From IMG/VR virus record IMGVR_UViG_3300025009_000330, positions 1 through 27,661 of that record: a stretch of DNA of 27,661 nucleotides, one strand, 5' to 3'. The notes beneath the pieces were generated by a model. That model was not told where the DNA came from. It did not search any database and saw only the letters and a list, made by a program, of their open reading frames with translations. Positions 7,112-14,239 of this stretch are shown here, piece by piece. The translations under genes were made by a program, and so were the position numbers. The stretch comes from a virus. How positions within the stretch are numbered: the stretch's first letter is position 1; each line of letters begins with the position of its first letter.

Positions 7112-7881
7112 ACCGGTATAGAAAAATAGTTGAAACAATGAAGAAAGAATTTGCGGCGGATATTGAAGCTGGAAAGGAACAATACGTTCATGCCGTTATC
7201 CGTGAAATTGATTATGAATTCAGAAAATATGCGGAGAAAAACAGAGTAATTGATTTCAAAAAGTTTGCAGATAATATGCTAAGGCGCTTAAGAGTTCCGG
7301 CAACAATTCAAACACAATTGAGCAATGATCTTGAAGATATGCAGAGAAAAATAAATACTCTCTGGAAAGAAATGTTTGAAACGGAAACCAATACAAAAAT
7401 TAGCGACCGCGCGATAACAAACCTTTTAGCTTCATATCAAATAGATTTTTCTTCGATAGATATTGGAACAACAATACAAGAGGAAGCAAAGCGCGCTGTT
7501 AATACCGGAACGGGCTACAATACTTTAAGAGCCGCATTGCAGAAAAGAAATTTAGGTTTTGGAGAAATTGAAACATTGAGCAATACAGCAATTGCAATGT
7601 TTGATAATGCGGCACATGTTGAAAACGCAAAGCAAGCGGGAGTAATGTACTACTTGTATGACGGCGCGGAACACCCGAACACAAGAGTTTTTTGCAAAGA
7701 ACATTTGGACCGCGTTTACACCTATACAGAATTAGCAGCAATGAGTAACGGACAAGGTTTGGCTGTTGTTACTTCGCTAGGTGGTTACAATTGCACACAT
7801 TATTTGACTGCATTAATTAACTATGTAAGAAAAGAGTATGGAGAAATATTCAATGCGAATCACTTTAGAAGAGCCGCATAG
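7108..7881 (+). CDS. MuF-like minor head protein (head morphogenesis)
   Basis: A 257-aa protein. Residues about 1-150 are helical; residues 180-235 carry the signature of the Mu gpF / SPP1 gp7 head-morphogenesis domain: D185...H189...R193-x-x-C196, then L219-x-x-V..., GGYNCTHYL (C229, H231). Such proteins bind the portal or lie inside the procapsid and are often injected. In relatives the gene sits directly after the portal. Here it lies in the early operon, on the opposite strand and about 3.4 kb from the portal gene. The C-terminus ends soon after the domain, so no toxin or other effector is fused. Confidence 0.65.
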   Translation: MNRYRKIVETMKKEFAADIEAGKEQYVHAVIREIDYEFRKYAEKNRVIDFKKFADNMLRRLRVPATIQTQLSNDLEDMQRKINTLWKEMFETETNTKISDRAITNLLASYQIDFSSIDIGTTIQEEAKRAVNTGTGYNTLRAALQKRNLGFGEIETLSNTAIAMFDNAAHVENAKQAGVMYYLYDGAEHPNTRVFCKEHLDRVYTYTELAAMSNGQGLAVVTSLGGYNCTHYLTALINYVRKEYGEIFNANHFRRAA

Positions 7882-8137
7882 CTCAGTAATAAAGGTTAAG
7901 GATATACGAGTTGTGTTTTCTATGAATCTGAATACACTTGTTCAGGTATCTACTGAATTAGCAGCAATGAATTCAATTGCATGTGAAATGCCCGGCGGAA
8001 AAGAAATGGTAAAACACACGCCGAGATTAATTAAAAAGTTTTGGAAAGCCGTTCCCGAAAAATTGCGTCGCGAGTTAGTGAAAGAAATGAAATGCACAGA
8101 AATAGCGAATCAACTAAAGCAAGTTGATAAGCAATGA
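7853..8137 (+). CDS. Hypothetical early protein
   Basis: About 94 aa. I prefer ATG 7853 to ATG 7838 because GGAG (7840-7843) lies 9 nt before the former. It overlaps the end of the MuF-like gene by 29 bp in another frame. It contains STELAAMN, coded by a 20-mer that recurs in the major capsid gene. The C-terminal half is basic and helical (KKFWKAVPEKLRRELVKEMK). No family is recognised. Confidence 0.6.
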   Translation: MRITLEEPHSSVIKVKDIRVVFSMNLNTLVQVSTELAAMNSIACEMPGGKEMVKHTPRLIKKFWKAVPEKLRRELVKEMKCTEIANQLKQVDKQ

Positions 8138-8370
8138 ATCAGAACCAACAAATATTAAACTATATGTTGGAAGGAAATAAAATCACTCCGCTTGAAGCGC
8201 TGCAAAAATTTAATTGTCTCCGGTTAGGCGCACGCATTTGGGATTTGGAAAAAGAATATCCGGCGCTAAAAATAAAACATGATCTAATTGAAGTAGAATC
8301 CGGAAAGCATGTAGCGGAGTATTCAATCGAAGATTTAACACTATTGCTTAGGAGTAAAACATGCAAATAA
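8134..8370 (+). CDS. Small HTH protein (HTH_39-like)
   Basis: A 78-aa protein whose core, NQQILNYMLEGNKITPLEAL followed by QKFNCLRLGARIWDLEKEYP, matches the pattern of a small winged-helix family common in phages ('ItpleAl-x-x-fg-x-x-RLaaRI-x-dLr-x-x-g'). It starts inside the preceding stop region (ATGA-type overlap) and overlaps the next gene by 10 bp. It is probably a DNA-binding regulator; its target is unknown. Confidence 0.7.
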   Translation: MNQNQQILNYMLEGNKITPLEALQKFNCLRLGARIWDLEKEYPALKIKHDLIEVESGKHVAEYSIEDLTLLLRSKTCK

Positions 8371-8612
8371 AAGAAGTAGTAACAAGAAATTATTCCAGAA
8401 AAGCTTATGAGTTTGTTGACGGAAGAAACGGTTTTAAGATGCGAGGCTCTTACATAGTTGATGCTAACAACAACAAAACCGGAATTATTGAGCTCTCCGA
8501 AAAGAAAGATCATCAATCGAAATGGAAAGTTGAATACATCTATAAACTGAATAGCTATGATACACTTGGCGAAGCATTGAAAGTATATGAGAGTGAAAGC
8601 AATGTTGGCTGA
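8361..8612 (+). CDS. Hypothetical early protein
   Basis: An 83-aa protein with a good AGGAG site 8 nt before its ATG. Predicted beta-rich and basic in the first half, with an acidic helix at the end (LGEALKVYESES). No domain is recognised. Confidence 0.6.
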   Translation: MQIKEVVTRNYSRKAYEFVDGRNGFKMRGSYIVDANNNKTGIIELSEKKDHQSKWKVEYIYKLNSYDTLGEALKVYESESNVG

Positions 8613-8898
8613 TAGCGAACTAAAACTTAACCGGTTTTACTGGTGCGAAGTGATTGATAGAAGTCATCAGTGTTTCGGAAAGGAATACAGAGTAAAATTC
8701 ACCGGGTTAGTTTTTAGAAATGCTGAATACGAAACCGAACATGTTCACGATTATCTTAATGATGACCGGGAAGCCGCAAGAAAGAAATTGAAGGAAAGAA
8801 ACAAAAACACAAAAGCCGATGCAATTTTTTATTTGTCTCAGATAAATATTTTTAGAGAAGCACCGGCGGATTTGTTCAACAATAATTTTAGGGATTAA
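8602..8898 (+). CDS. Hypothetical early protein
   Basis: About 98 aa from ATG 8602; an alternative ATG lies five codons upstream at 8587, and neither has a strong ribosome site (GAGAGTG lies before 8602). It contains NRFYWCEVIDRS, beta-strands, then a charged helix (DREAARKKLKERNKNTK). No family is recognised. Confidence 0.55.
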   Translation: MLADSELKLNRFYWCEVIDRSHQCFGKEYRVKFTGLVFRNAEYETEHVHDYLNDDREAARKKLKERNKNTKADAIFYLSQINIFREAPADLFNNNFRD

Positions 8899-8905
8899 CA
8901 ATGAA

Positions 8906-9013
8906 TTGTATTTACTCAATAATATTTCTTTGGCTGGACTGTTGATAATCGAATTGTTTTACGGGCTATGCCTATACATACGTTTGAAAAAAATGAGTAA
9001 GCGAAACGGATAA
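8906..9013 (+). CDS. Possible 35-aa membrane micropeptide
   Basis: A short frame from TTG 8906 encodes one hydrophobic segment (NISLAGLLIIELFYGLCLYI) followed by a basic tail (RLKKMSKRNG), the layout of a single-span membrane peptide. AGGGA lies 11 nt upstream; the ATG at 8901 in another frame yields only 14 residues. The stop lies in the outer stem of the hairpin at 9007-9064. Real coding is uncertain. Confidence 0.35.
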   Translation: MYLLNNISLAGLLIIELFYGLCLYIRLKKMSKRNG

Positions 9014-9064
9014 CAAAAGCATAGACCGCACGTTCTTTGTGCCGGTCTCATGCTCAGTTATCCG
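9007..9064 (+). other. Large stem-loop in the early region
   Basis: CGGATAAC (9007-9014) pairs with GTTATCCG (9057-9064). Inside, GCAT/ATGC, AGACC/GGTCT and GCAC/GTGC continue the stem with single-base bulges to a 7-nt loop (9032-9038), in all about 21 pairs. It is much richer in G+C than its surroundings and lacks a T run. It could be a processed RNA, an attenuator or an inserted palindromic repeat. Confidence 0.55.
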
Positions 9065-9067
9065 CGA

Positions 9068-9096
9068 CCCGCTCCAACTGGCGGAGCGAGGCAAGG
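9068..9096 (+). repeat. Short palindromic interspersed repeat, copy A
   Basis: CGCTCC (9070-9075) pairs with GGAGCG (9083-9088); the repeat ends GAGCGAGGCAAGG, a 13-mer also found at 15838-15850 after a different but equally self-complementary stem. It lies just before the AAGGAGGT site of the next gene. Confidence 0.55.
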
Positions 9097-9119
9097 CGGA
9101 AATAATTTAAGGAGGTGGA

Positions 9120-9482
9120 ATGGCAAGCTTAAAAAAAATAATTATGATTGAGCGGATTAGCAGCAGACATTATCAGCTTTTACTTGAGTGCAACCACGCT
9201 GTTGTTAGACAACTTCATTTGCTAGACCAGGAATCATATTTGAAAAACTATAAAGCGCTATGCCGCATTTGTAACAATAAAAACGAGCGAGCTAACATGC
9301 TATTAAGCGATAGTGAAACGAAAAAGTTCTACGAAAAATTTGAAGAGTTGAAAAAAATTGTTTCTAGAATGAATGAAAATAAAAAATATGTAACAAAACA
9401 AATATCAGTAACTCAACTGGAACGTGCAGAAGAGCTAACAGAACAAATTCACAAAATTATTTACGAAAACTTAGAGGAGTAG
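9120..9482 (+). CDS. Small probable zinc-binding protein
   Basis: A 120-aa protein with C24-x-H26 and C48-x-x-C51 (ECNHAVVRQ and CRICNNKNER), a CxH...CxxC layout that suggests one zinc ion. The second half is a charged coiled coil (KKFYEKFEELKKIVSRMNEN). The ATG follows an almost perfect AAGGAGGT site, placed rather close. It comes after the structured gap 8945-9119 and begins a second early cluster. Role unknown. Confidence 0.6.
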   Translation: MASLKKIIMIERISSRHYQLLLECNHAVVRQLHLLDQESYLKNYKALCRICNNKNERANMLLSDSETKKFYEKFEELKKIVSRMNENKKYVTKQISVTQLERAEELTEQIHKIIYENLEE

Positions 9483-9484
9483 AA

Positions 9485-9928
9485 ATGAAAAAAGTTTTGT
9501 TGTTGTTGTGGCAATTGCCGCAAAGTATTATCGGTTTTATTTGCGTTGCGTTCTGGTGCATTGTAACAAGTGAATATTATTACGTTACGTTGAACGGAAC
9601 CGCAATATTTCTTTTCGACAAATTCCCTTCATGGATATGGGGAATATCGTTCGGTACGATTGCGGGAGTTGAAAAAGTTAAATATACATCGAGCGGAATA
9701 AAAACAAATATTGTTTCTTGGGAAACTGTTACTAACATAATGGGGCATGAACTAGGATACGCAACACAAAGTAAAATTTTGGGACCGGTTTATCTTATAG
9801 CAATTTTATTGCAGCATGTTACAATTTGGATTCCTTACGAAAAAAGATTTATGGAAGCATGGGCTAACAAGATTGGAATAAAAGTTACATGCGGTTACAA
9901 CGGTAAAGCATTTAAGATTGTGAATTAA
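9485..9928 (+). CDS. Membrane protein with HELGY (HExxH-like) motif
   Basis: A 147-aa protein. A hydrophobic N-terminus (residues about 4-28, following MKK) and another segment at about 99-115 suggest membrane attachment. The signature is GHELGYATQSKILGPVYLIA, then EAWANKIG. This matches a family I know from Bacteroidota mobile DNA with 'HE-x-GH-x-x-QS-x-x-LGPLYL...E-x-WAdxLG', which looks like a degenerate membrane zinc peptidase. Here the usual second histidine position is Y92, so H88-E89-x-x-Y92 would bind zinc poorly or differently. GAGGAG precedes the ATG. Function unknown. Confidence 0.55.
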   Translation: MKKVLLLLWQLPQSIIGFICVAFWCIVTSEYYYVTLNGTAIFLFDKFPSWIWGISFGTIAGVEKVKYTSSGIKTNIVSWETVTNIMGHELGYATQSKILGPVYLIAILLQHVTIWIPYEKRFMEAWANKIGIKVTCGYNGKAFKIVN

Positions 9929-9984
9929 AATAGAGAGAAACAAAATGGCACAGACAATAGAGAGAAACAAAATGGCACAGACAA
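9929..9984 (+). repeat. 27-bp tandem duplication of a translation start
   Basis: A 27-bp unit containing AGAGAGAAACAAAATGGCAC is present twice in a row (29 matching bases with period 27). Each copy holds a purine-rich ribosome site, an ATG and codons for MAQT, so the downstream gene has two equivalent in-frame starts nine codons apart. Confidence 0.85.
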
Positions 9985-10370
9985 ATGAAATGTTTTTTTA
10001 CAATACAATTAAAGCCGCACAGCAAATATTAGCTGAATGGATTTTGCCGGATAGCAGAATAACAGACAAATTTGCCCTATCGGAATTATTGGGGATACTT
10101 GACTCCCAAGTGCTGGTAAGGAAAATGTGCGAACTAGAAACAAAAGTATTCCCGTTAATACATGAAAAATTTTGGAAAGATAGTCCAAATGTTGAAAGGA
10201 CTTATTATTCTAAAACTGAAAAAACTATGCAAGTAGAATATAAAAATGGAAACAAATACCGATATACCGAATTTCCATTGGAACTGTGGAATGAATTAAT
10301 CAAGGCTGAATCAATTGGTTCGTTTTTGCATAGGTATGTGAAGGGATGTTTCAGTTACTATAAAGTTTAG
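9945..10370 (+). CDS. KTSC-domain protein
   Basis: 141 aa from ATG 9945, or 132 aa from the duplicated start at 9972. The C-terminal 60 residues (MQVEYKNGNKYRYTEFPLEL, then WNELIKAESIGSFLHRYVKG and CFSYYKV) fit the KTSC domain, a small beta domain named for the C-terminus of some lysyl-tRNA synthetases and widespread in phages. The N-terminal part is helical and unrecognised. It is the last gene of the early rightward transcript, 40 bp before a strong terminator. Biochemical role unknown. Confidence 0.7.
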   Translation: MAQTIERNKMAQTNEMFFYNTIKAAQQILAEWILPDSRITDKFALSELLGILDSQVLVRKMCELETKVFPLIHEKFWKDSPNVERTYYSKTEKTMQVEYKNGNKYRYTEFPLELWNELIKAESIGSFLHRYVKGCFSYYKV

Positions 10371-10409
10371 AAGATTTAACAAGAGGTTTATCAAACTCAA
10401 TTACAACTT

Positions 10410-10435
10410 AATCCCGCTACGGCGGGATTTTTTTT
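10410..10435 (+). terminator. Rho-independent terminator of the early transcript
   Basis: AATCCCGC (10410-10417), loop TACG, GCGGGATT (10422-10429), and a T run to 10435: a textbook intrinsic terminator ending rightward transcription where it meets the leftward packaging genes. Confidence 0.9.
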
Positions 10436-10474
10436 GAGACGGGATATTTTTTTTAGACGGGATATATCCCGTCT
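10436..10474. repeat. GAGACGGGATA repeat and 20-bp perfect palindrome
   Basis: GAGACGGGATAT (10436-10447) followed by eight T, then the perfect palindrome AGACGGGATATATCCCGTCT (10455-10474), which runs up to the stop codon of the leftward gene. It can fold on either strand and probably supports bidirectional termination. Its CGTCTCTAC edge resembles a known class of interspersed palindromes (GTAGAGACG...CGTCTCTAC). Confidence 0.7.
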
Positions 10475-11056
10475 CTACTGTAATTTACGAATGATGTTTG
10501 CTGCCATTTCTTTTGATGCAAGTAAGCTTAACTCTTCAATTTCTTTTTTGCTAAAGCCCATGTATATTTTTTTCTTCTTACTCTTACCGGCTCCCATAAT
10601 GTTTTGCCAGATAGAAATTTGTTTTGCGCGTTCATCTTCAAAACCTAATTTTGCTTCGCGCGGTTCAACAGAAACGGCTGCAAGGTTTCTCATTACTTTG
10701 CCGCTCCAACTCATAGTAACAACATCGCTATTCTTTCCGGCTAACTGGCGTATGCGTTTATAACCTTCCGTTACCAATACCCAAAGCGAATTTGTTTTTT
10801 TGCTTCTGAAAAGATGAAACTTATCGGGATCACTTTTTGCAAGTGAATTGATTTTATTGCCGGTCATTTTATTAACAGCGCCAACAGGCATTGCAAAAGG
10901 ATTGGTAGAATAATTTTCGGAACCGGGAGAGCTGCCTTCTAGGTATTGCCCTTTCTTTGTGCGCTGCCTAATTATAAAAATTCCTTGACCGGCAACGCGC
11001 TGCATAATTATTCTATCGGTAACAGCATCTTGTATTTTATTAAGTACCGGTTCCAT
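10475..11056 (-). CDS. Virion morphogenesis protein (Mu gpG-like, tail completion)
   Basis: A 193-aa basic protein, last of the leftward block. It has the ordered motifs I know from the phage virion morphogenesis family: an early GQGIFIIRQRTKKGQYLEGS, mid SWSGKVMRNLA, then LGFEDERAKQISIWQNIMGA followed by GKSKKKK and MGFSKKEIEEL. In Mu, gpG acts in joining tails to heads. Its start overlaps the stop of the preceding small gene, consistent with one leftward operon from gp36-like to here. Good pattern match; the assembly step is taken from the family. Confidence 0.75.
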   Translation of the reverse strand: MEPVLNKIQDAVTDRIIMQRVAGQGIFIIRQRTKKGQYLEGSSPGSENYSTNPFAMPVGAVNKMTGNKINSLAKSDPDKFHLFRSKKTNSLWVLVTEGYKRIRQLAGKNSDVVTMSWSGKVMRNLAAVSVEPREAKLGFEDERAKQISIWQNIMGAGKSKKKKIYMGFSKKEIEELSLLASKEMAANIIRKLQ

Positions 11057-11262
11057 TATTTATTAACCGGTTCCTTTTCAATTTCTTCCGGCTGCATAAA
11101 ATATTTTAATTCGCCGTCGCTGCATTGAACTAAGTATTCAGTTACTTTTTCATTCTTAACGGAAGTTATTAAATAACCGGTTACAATAAATTTAATATCT
11201 TCATAAGCGCGGTGTTGAACCTTATCGCCTTTTTCAAAATCGGTATCGAATACAATTATCAA
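11056..11262 (-). CDS. Small conserved-looking protein after the portal
   Basis: A 68-aa beta-rich protein (GDKVQHRAYEDIKFIVTGYL). It overlaps its neighbours by a few bases at both ends, so it belongs to the packaging operon. The layout (basic turn, valine-rich strands, acidic tail EPEEIEKEP-like) recalls a small barrel. No named family; perhaps a head or neck accessory. Confidence 0.65.
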   Translation of the reverse strand: MIIVFDTDFEKGDKVQHRAYEDIKFIVTGYLITSVKNEKVTEYLVQCSDGELKYFMQPEEIEKEPVNK

Positions 11263-12458
11263 ATTACTTCATCTCCCTCTACCGGTTGTGTAAAGCCGGT
11301 TTTCTCATACACTTCATTTTTCTTAAGAGGAATTTTTGCAGCTCTCAATTCCGAAATTGTACGCGCGTTTGTTTCAAAATCTTGGGCCTCATCAACATTA
11401 GTTTCGTAAACCGGAAAAGCATCGCGCGGCTCGCCGTAATTCATCAAGTAATCTTTCTTGATGTATTGCTCGGACATAACATCATCAAGGTTCAATATAT
11501 CCGCGTACAAATAATCTTCGCGCACATAATTTTGAATTTTGCCAAGCGCGAAGCTTCCAACATTGCCCGATTGTGTTGTTAGATTTTGTCCGAGCATGGA
11601 GATAGACATTTCAGTATTGACACCATTAATAAATTTTTCGTGCATAGTGCCAATACCTTCGCGTACAGCTTCAAGAAATTTTATTTCAACATCTTTACTG
11701 AATGCCGCTTTGCCGTCGTTGCCTAAGTTGCGTAAACCTTCAGTTACTTTTGCAACCTCTTCCGGTTTTGCTTTTATATCATACATAGCAACAATCAAAG
11801 CATCGGAAAATTTTTCATTTGCTTGAGCCCAATAAAATGTATCCCAATATTTCAACAGAATATAAATCATGTTTGTGCGCGCAATAGCTCCGGGAAAATC
11901 ATTGTCAATTCCTTCAAGCGGATTGTAACGCATAAACAAATGAGTATCAATATCAAGCGGAGCGCGGGAAAAGTTTCCGGTTTTATCGGAAGTAATTTTA
12001 TCGAGTCCGTCTGATGTTGTAAGAGAGTAATCCAAATCAGTGAGATCCAAAAAACTTATTTTCTTAACACAAGATTTATAGATGGGATGATTATCCCAAA
12101 GTAAATTTGTTGCACTCAATCCATATACAGCGCCATTCATTAAAACACTTTTCGCTTTGTTCAATTTACCAAAACGAAAACGCTGTTTTATTTCATCAAG
12201 TTTTTTCTTTTCAGCATCGGGAACCGGAACATCATCCGGGAATTTTATCCGATAAGGAAAACCGAGCACAGCAAGCTTGCGTGTTTGCATCAAACCAAAG
12301 AAGTGTCTATCGGCTTGAGGCAAACGTTTTAAGAATGAGAGCAATTTTCTTGTGTCTTTATAGCGGGCATCTTCATTGGTTGCAAGCTTAACATAATTTT
12401 TCACTTGGTCGAAAGTTGGAAGCAATGAACTTTTAAGATCGGGATTGTAGTAAGGCAT
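11259..12458 (-). CDS. Portal protein (Mu gp29-like, DUF935 type)
   Basis: A 399-aa protein, shorter than Mu gp29 (roughly 510 aa). Family features: DRHFFGLMQTRKLAVLGFPY near residue 75 ('D-x-h-x-x-x-l-x-x-R'), then AKSVLMNGAVYGLSATNLLW, and a middle region with HLFMRYNPLEGIDNDFPGAI and KYWDTFYWAQANEKFSDALI. The portal dodecamer forms the DNA entry vertex and docks terminase and neck proteins. AGGAG lies 6 nt before the ATG. It lies between the large terminase and the small gene at 11262, as portal genes do. The C-terminus is short, and the MuF partner normally next to it is far away in the early region. Confidence 0.82.
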   Translation of the reverse strand: MPYYNPDLKSSLLPTFDQVKNYVKLATNEDARYKDTRKLLSFLKRLPQADRHFFGLMQTRKLAVLGFPYRIKFPDDVPVPDAEKKKLDEIKQRFRFGKLNKAKSVLMNGAVYGLSATNLLWDNHPIYKSCVKKISFLDLTDLDYSLTTSDGLDKITSDKTGNFSRAPLDIDTHLFMRYNPLEGIDNDFPGAIARTNMIYILLKYWDTFYWAQANEKFSDALIVAMYDIKAKPEEVAKVTEGLRNLGNDGKAAFSKDVEIKFLEAVREGIGTMHEKFINGVNTEMSISMLGQNLTTQSGNVGSFALGKIQNYVREDYLYADILNLDDVMSEQYIKKDYLMNYGEPRDAFPVYETNVDEAQDFETNARTISELRAAKIPLKKNEVYEKTGFTQPVEGDEVI

Positions 12459-12467
12459 AGTAAACTC

Positions 12468-14102
12468 CTAAAAAACTTTTGTTAAATTTCTTTTAGATAC
12501 GGAAATGTAATTGAAGCGCTCCCGCTTGTTGTATAAATAATCCGCAATGTTTTCAGTAAGCAGAATATGATAGAGACAGATAATCAAATCCGCCGCATCA
12601 TCTTTGCTTCCTTCTTTTTTCGAAACAAATTTGAATACTTGTTTAAGAAAAGTTTTTCCCTCTTCGCTTTCGGAAAAGCCCGGAGGAAAAAGAAAAACAC
12701 CATTTTTCCATTCGTTGCTGCATGGTGTAGAAATGTTATCAACAACTAATCTGTAAAAAGTAATGAACGGGAACATTACATTCTCAAGCGCTTCAAAGTT
12801 ATCAATGTGGTTAGTCCACGAACTTTCTTGAGCTACGTTCCCGTCCATTCCAAATATTTGTATGGAACCTAAATTGTTGCACTGATTAACACACTCCAAA
12901 TAATCTTTAAGAAGATCGTTTGCTTTAGCGTAACTTTTACAGCGCGGGAATAGAATAAATATTTTTTTGCGCGTTGGAGAAAAAAACATTCCGGCTAAAG
13001 CTGTTGTATCTCCCTTTCCTTTCTTAGATAAATTTTGGTCAACATACACAGCGCCGGTTAAATCATCCGGGAAAGATTCCCAATCGAATTCAGCATAGAA
13101 CTCTTTTGGAAATACGTGAGCTGATTTTAGAACCGGTCTTCCTTGACCGTTGCCCGCCCAATCGTAAGAATCATTCATTCCCATTAACTTTTGCATTTCC
13201 GCTTCTGATTTAGCGGGATAGCGCGCAAACCAAATTGATTTATATCTACCGGCTCTGTTTTTATCCCATGCGGCGTAATGATGAACAATAAAATCGGGAT
13301 TAAGAATTCCTTTCTCGAACTCTTCAAGCATATCATTTTGAGCGGTGTCAATATCAAAGTTGTTTCCTTCCGCAATCAAAGTGCCGCGCTTACCAAGTGA
13401 GCCGCGCATTTCATTCAACATTTTTATTCTATCATCACGCATTTCTTTTTTGCTTGAGGAGTTTGTTGATTCCCAATCAGTTAAGAAAATTAAACCGTAA
13501 CGTGAAAAAGAATTTGCAAGTCCGCGTGAGCTTCTTTCCATTGAGAGAGCATCTAAATAAGTTCCGCGCGGATTTTTATTTGTACGGACAAAAATTTGCT
13601 CTTTACTTTTTTGAACGAATGTAATTTCAAAATCATGTTGTATGCGTGGCGAGTTTTGCAGAAAGAAAATAATATCAACAATTCTTTTCTTTGCCGGAAT
13701 TAATGTTTCACTGCCAACAGCAATTTGCCTTCTCTTACCATAAAGAATTATTTGAATTATTTTTTTTATGAAGTTGGAAGTGCTTGCAACATCGCGCGGC
13801 TTAATTAGTATGTGCGCTTTTTTATCTTCCAGTTCTGTTAAAGCAGTAATTTCTTTATGAAAAATTCCGGGAGGACAAAAATCTTCATGCACTTCAGGAG
13901 GAAAATAATTCTTATCGAAAAAGAAAAAATCATTTTCGCTTCGTTCAACTCTTTCGGCTTTAGCTTCCGGCGTTCTCTCTTTAGCTGCAAACTTTGAGGA
14001 AGCCGCATATTCGGAAGCAAGAAAAAGTTTTCTCTCATCAGCACTCCGCTCCGCAATTATTTTGTCAAATTCAGAGCTTAAATCTTGTATGAATCCTTCC
14101 AT
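12468..14102 (-). CDS. Terminase large subunit (Mu gp28-like)
   Basis: A 544-aa DNA-packaging motor. The ATPase half shows LIKPRDVASTSNFIKK (101-113), a deviant Walker A without GK[ST], as seen in some phage terminases, and a Walker B-like GLIFLTDWES (203-212). The nuclease half shows acidic residues D355 (VYVDQN), D420 (FGMDGN) and D501/D502 with D505 (KDDAADLI), the usual metal-binding set. AGGAAG precedes the ATG. It lies between the small terminase gene and the portal in the leftward operon. Mu-type terminases package by headful from the phage end into flanking host DNA. Confidence 0.87.
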   Translation of the reverse strand: MEGFIQDLSSEFDKIIAERSADERKLFLASEYAASSKFAAKERTPEAKAERVERSENDFFFFDKNYFPPEVHEDFCPPGIFHKEITALTELEDKKAHILIKPRDVASTSNFIKKIIQIILYGKRRQIAVGSETLIPAKKRIVDIIFFLQNSPRIQHDFEITFVQKSKEQIFVRTNKNPRGTYLDALSMERSSRGLANSFSRYGLIFLTDWESTNSSSKKEMRDDRIKMLNEMRGSLGKRGTLIAEGNNFDIDTAQNDMLEEFEKGILNPDFIVHHYAAWDKNRAGRYKSIWFARYPAKSEAEMQKLMGMNDSYDWAGNGQGRPVLKSAHVFPKEFYAEFDWESFPDDLTGAVYVDQNLSKKGKGDTTALAGMFFSPTRKKIFILFPRCKSYAKANDLLKDYLECVNQCNNLGSIQIFGMDGNVAQESSWTNHIDNFEALENVMFPFITFYRLVVDNISTPCSNEWKNGVFLFPPGFSESEEGKTFLKQVFKFVSKKEGSKDDAADLIICLYHILLTENIADYLYNKRERFNYISVSKRNLTKVF

Positions 14103-14239
14103 AGCAGAAACTTCCTAAAATCGTTTATAAGGCGGTTTTGCCAAAAAGATGGGGTATAACTCATCTTTGAAGACAAAATCGGTTTTTGAGCGGGTTGGCG
14201 AATTCCAAATTATGGTCATTTTAGCGGTTGTGGTCATTT

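Noticed and set aside
7838-7852. Upstream ATG for the gene ending at 8137
   Set aside because: GGAG is well spaced only for ATG 7853; the upstream start has no ribosome site.
7108-7881. MuF protein with a fused polymorphic toxin
   Set aside because: The protein ends about 25 residues after the C-H motif, leaving no room for a toxin domain.
9007-9064. tRNA or tRNA-like gene
   Set aside because: A single long hairpin with no cloverleaf, no T-arm GTTCRA box and no anticodon arm.
9929-9984. Short direct repeats as a possible CRISPR array
   Set aside because: Only two adjacent copies, no spacers and a clear ribosome site plus start codon in each unit: a tandem duplication.
10436-10474. Intrinsic terminator for the leftward operon
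   Set aside because: On the minus strand the palindrome is followed by A rather than T residues, so it is listed as a repeat with possible termination activity, not as a standard leftward terminator.
10434-12391. Rightward reading frames across 10434-12391
   Set aside because: They lie antisense to the gpG-like and portal genes, whose family motifs, ribosome sites and overlaps fix the coding strand.
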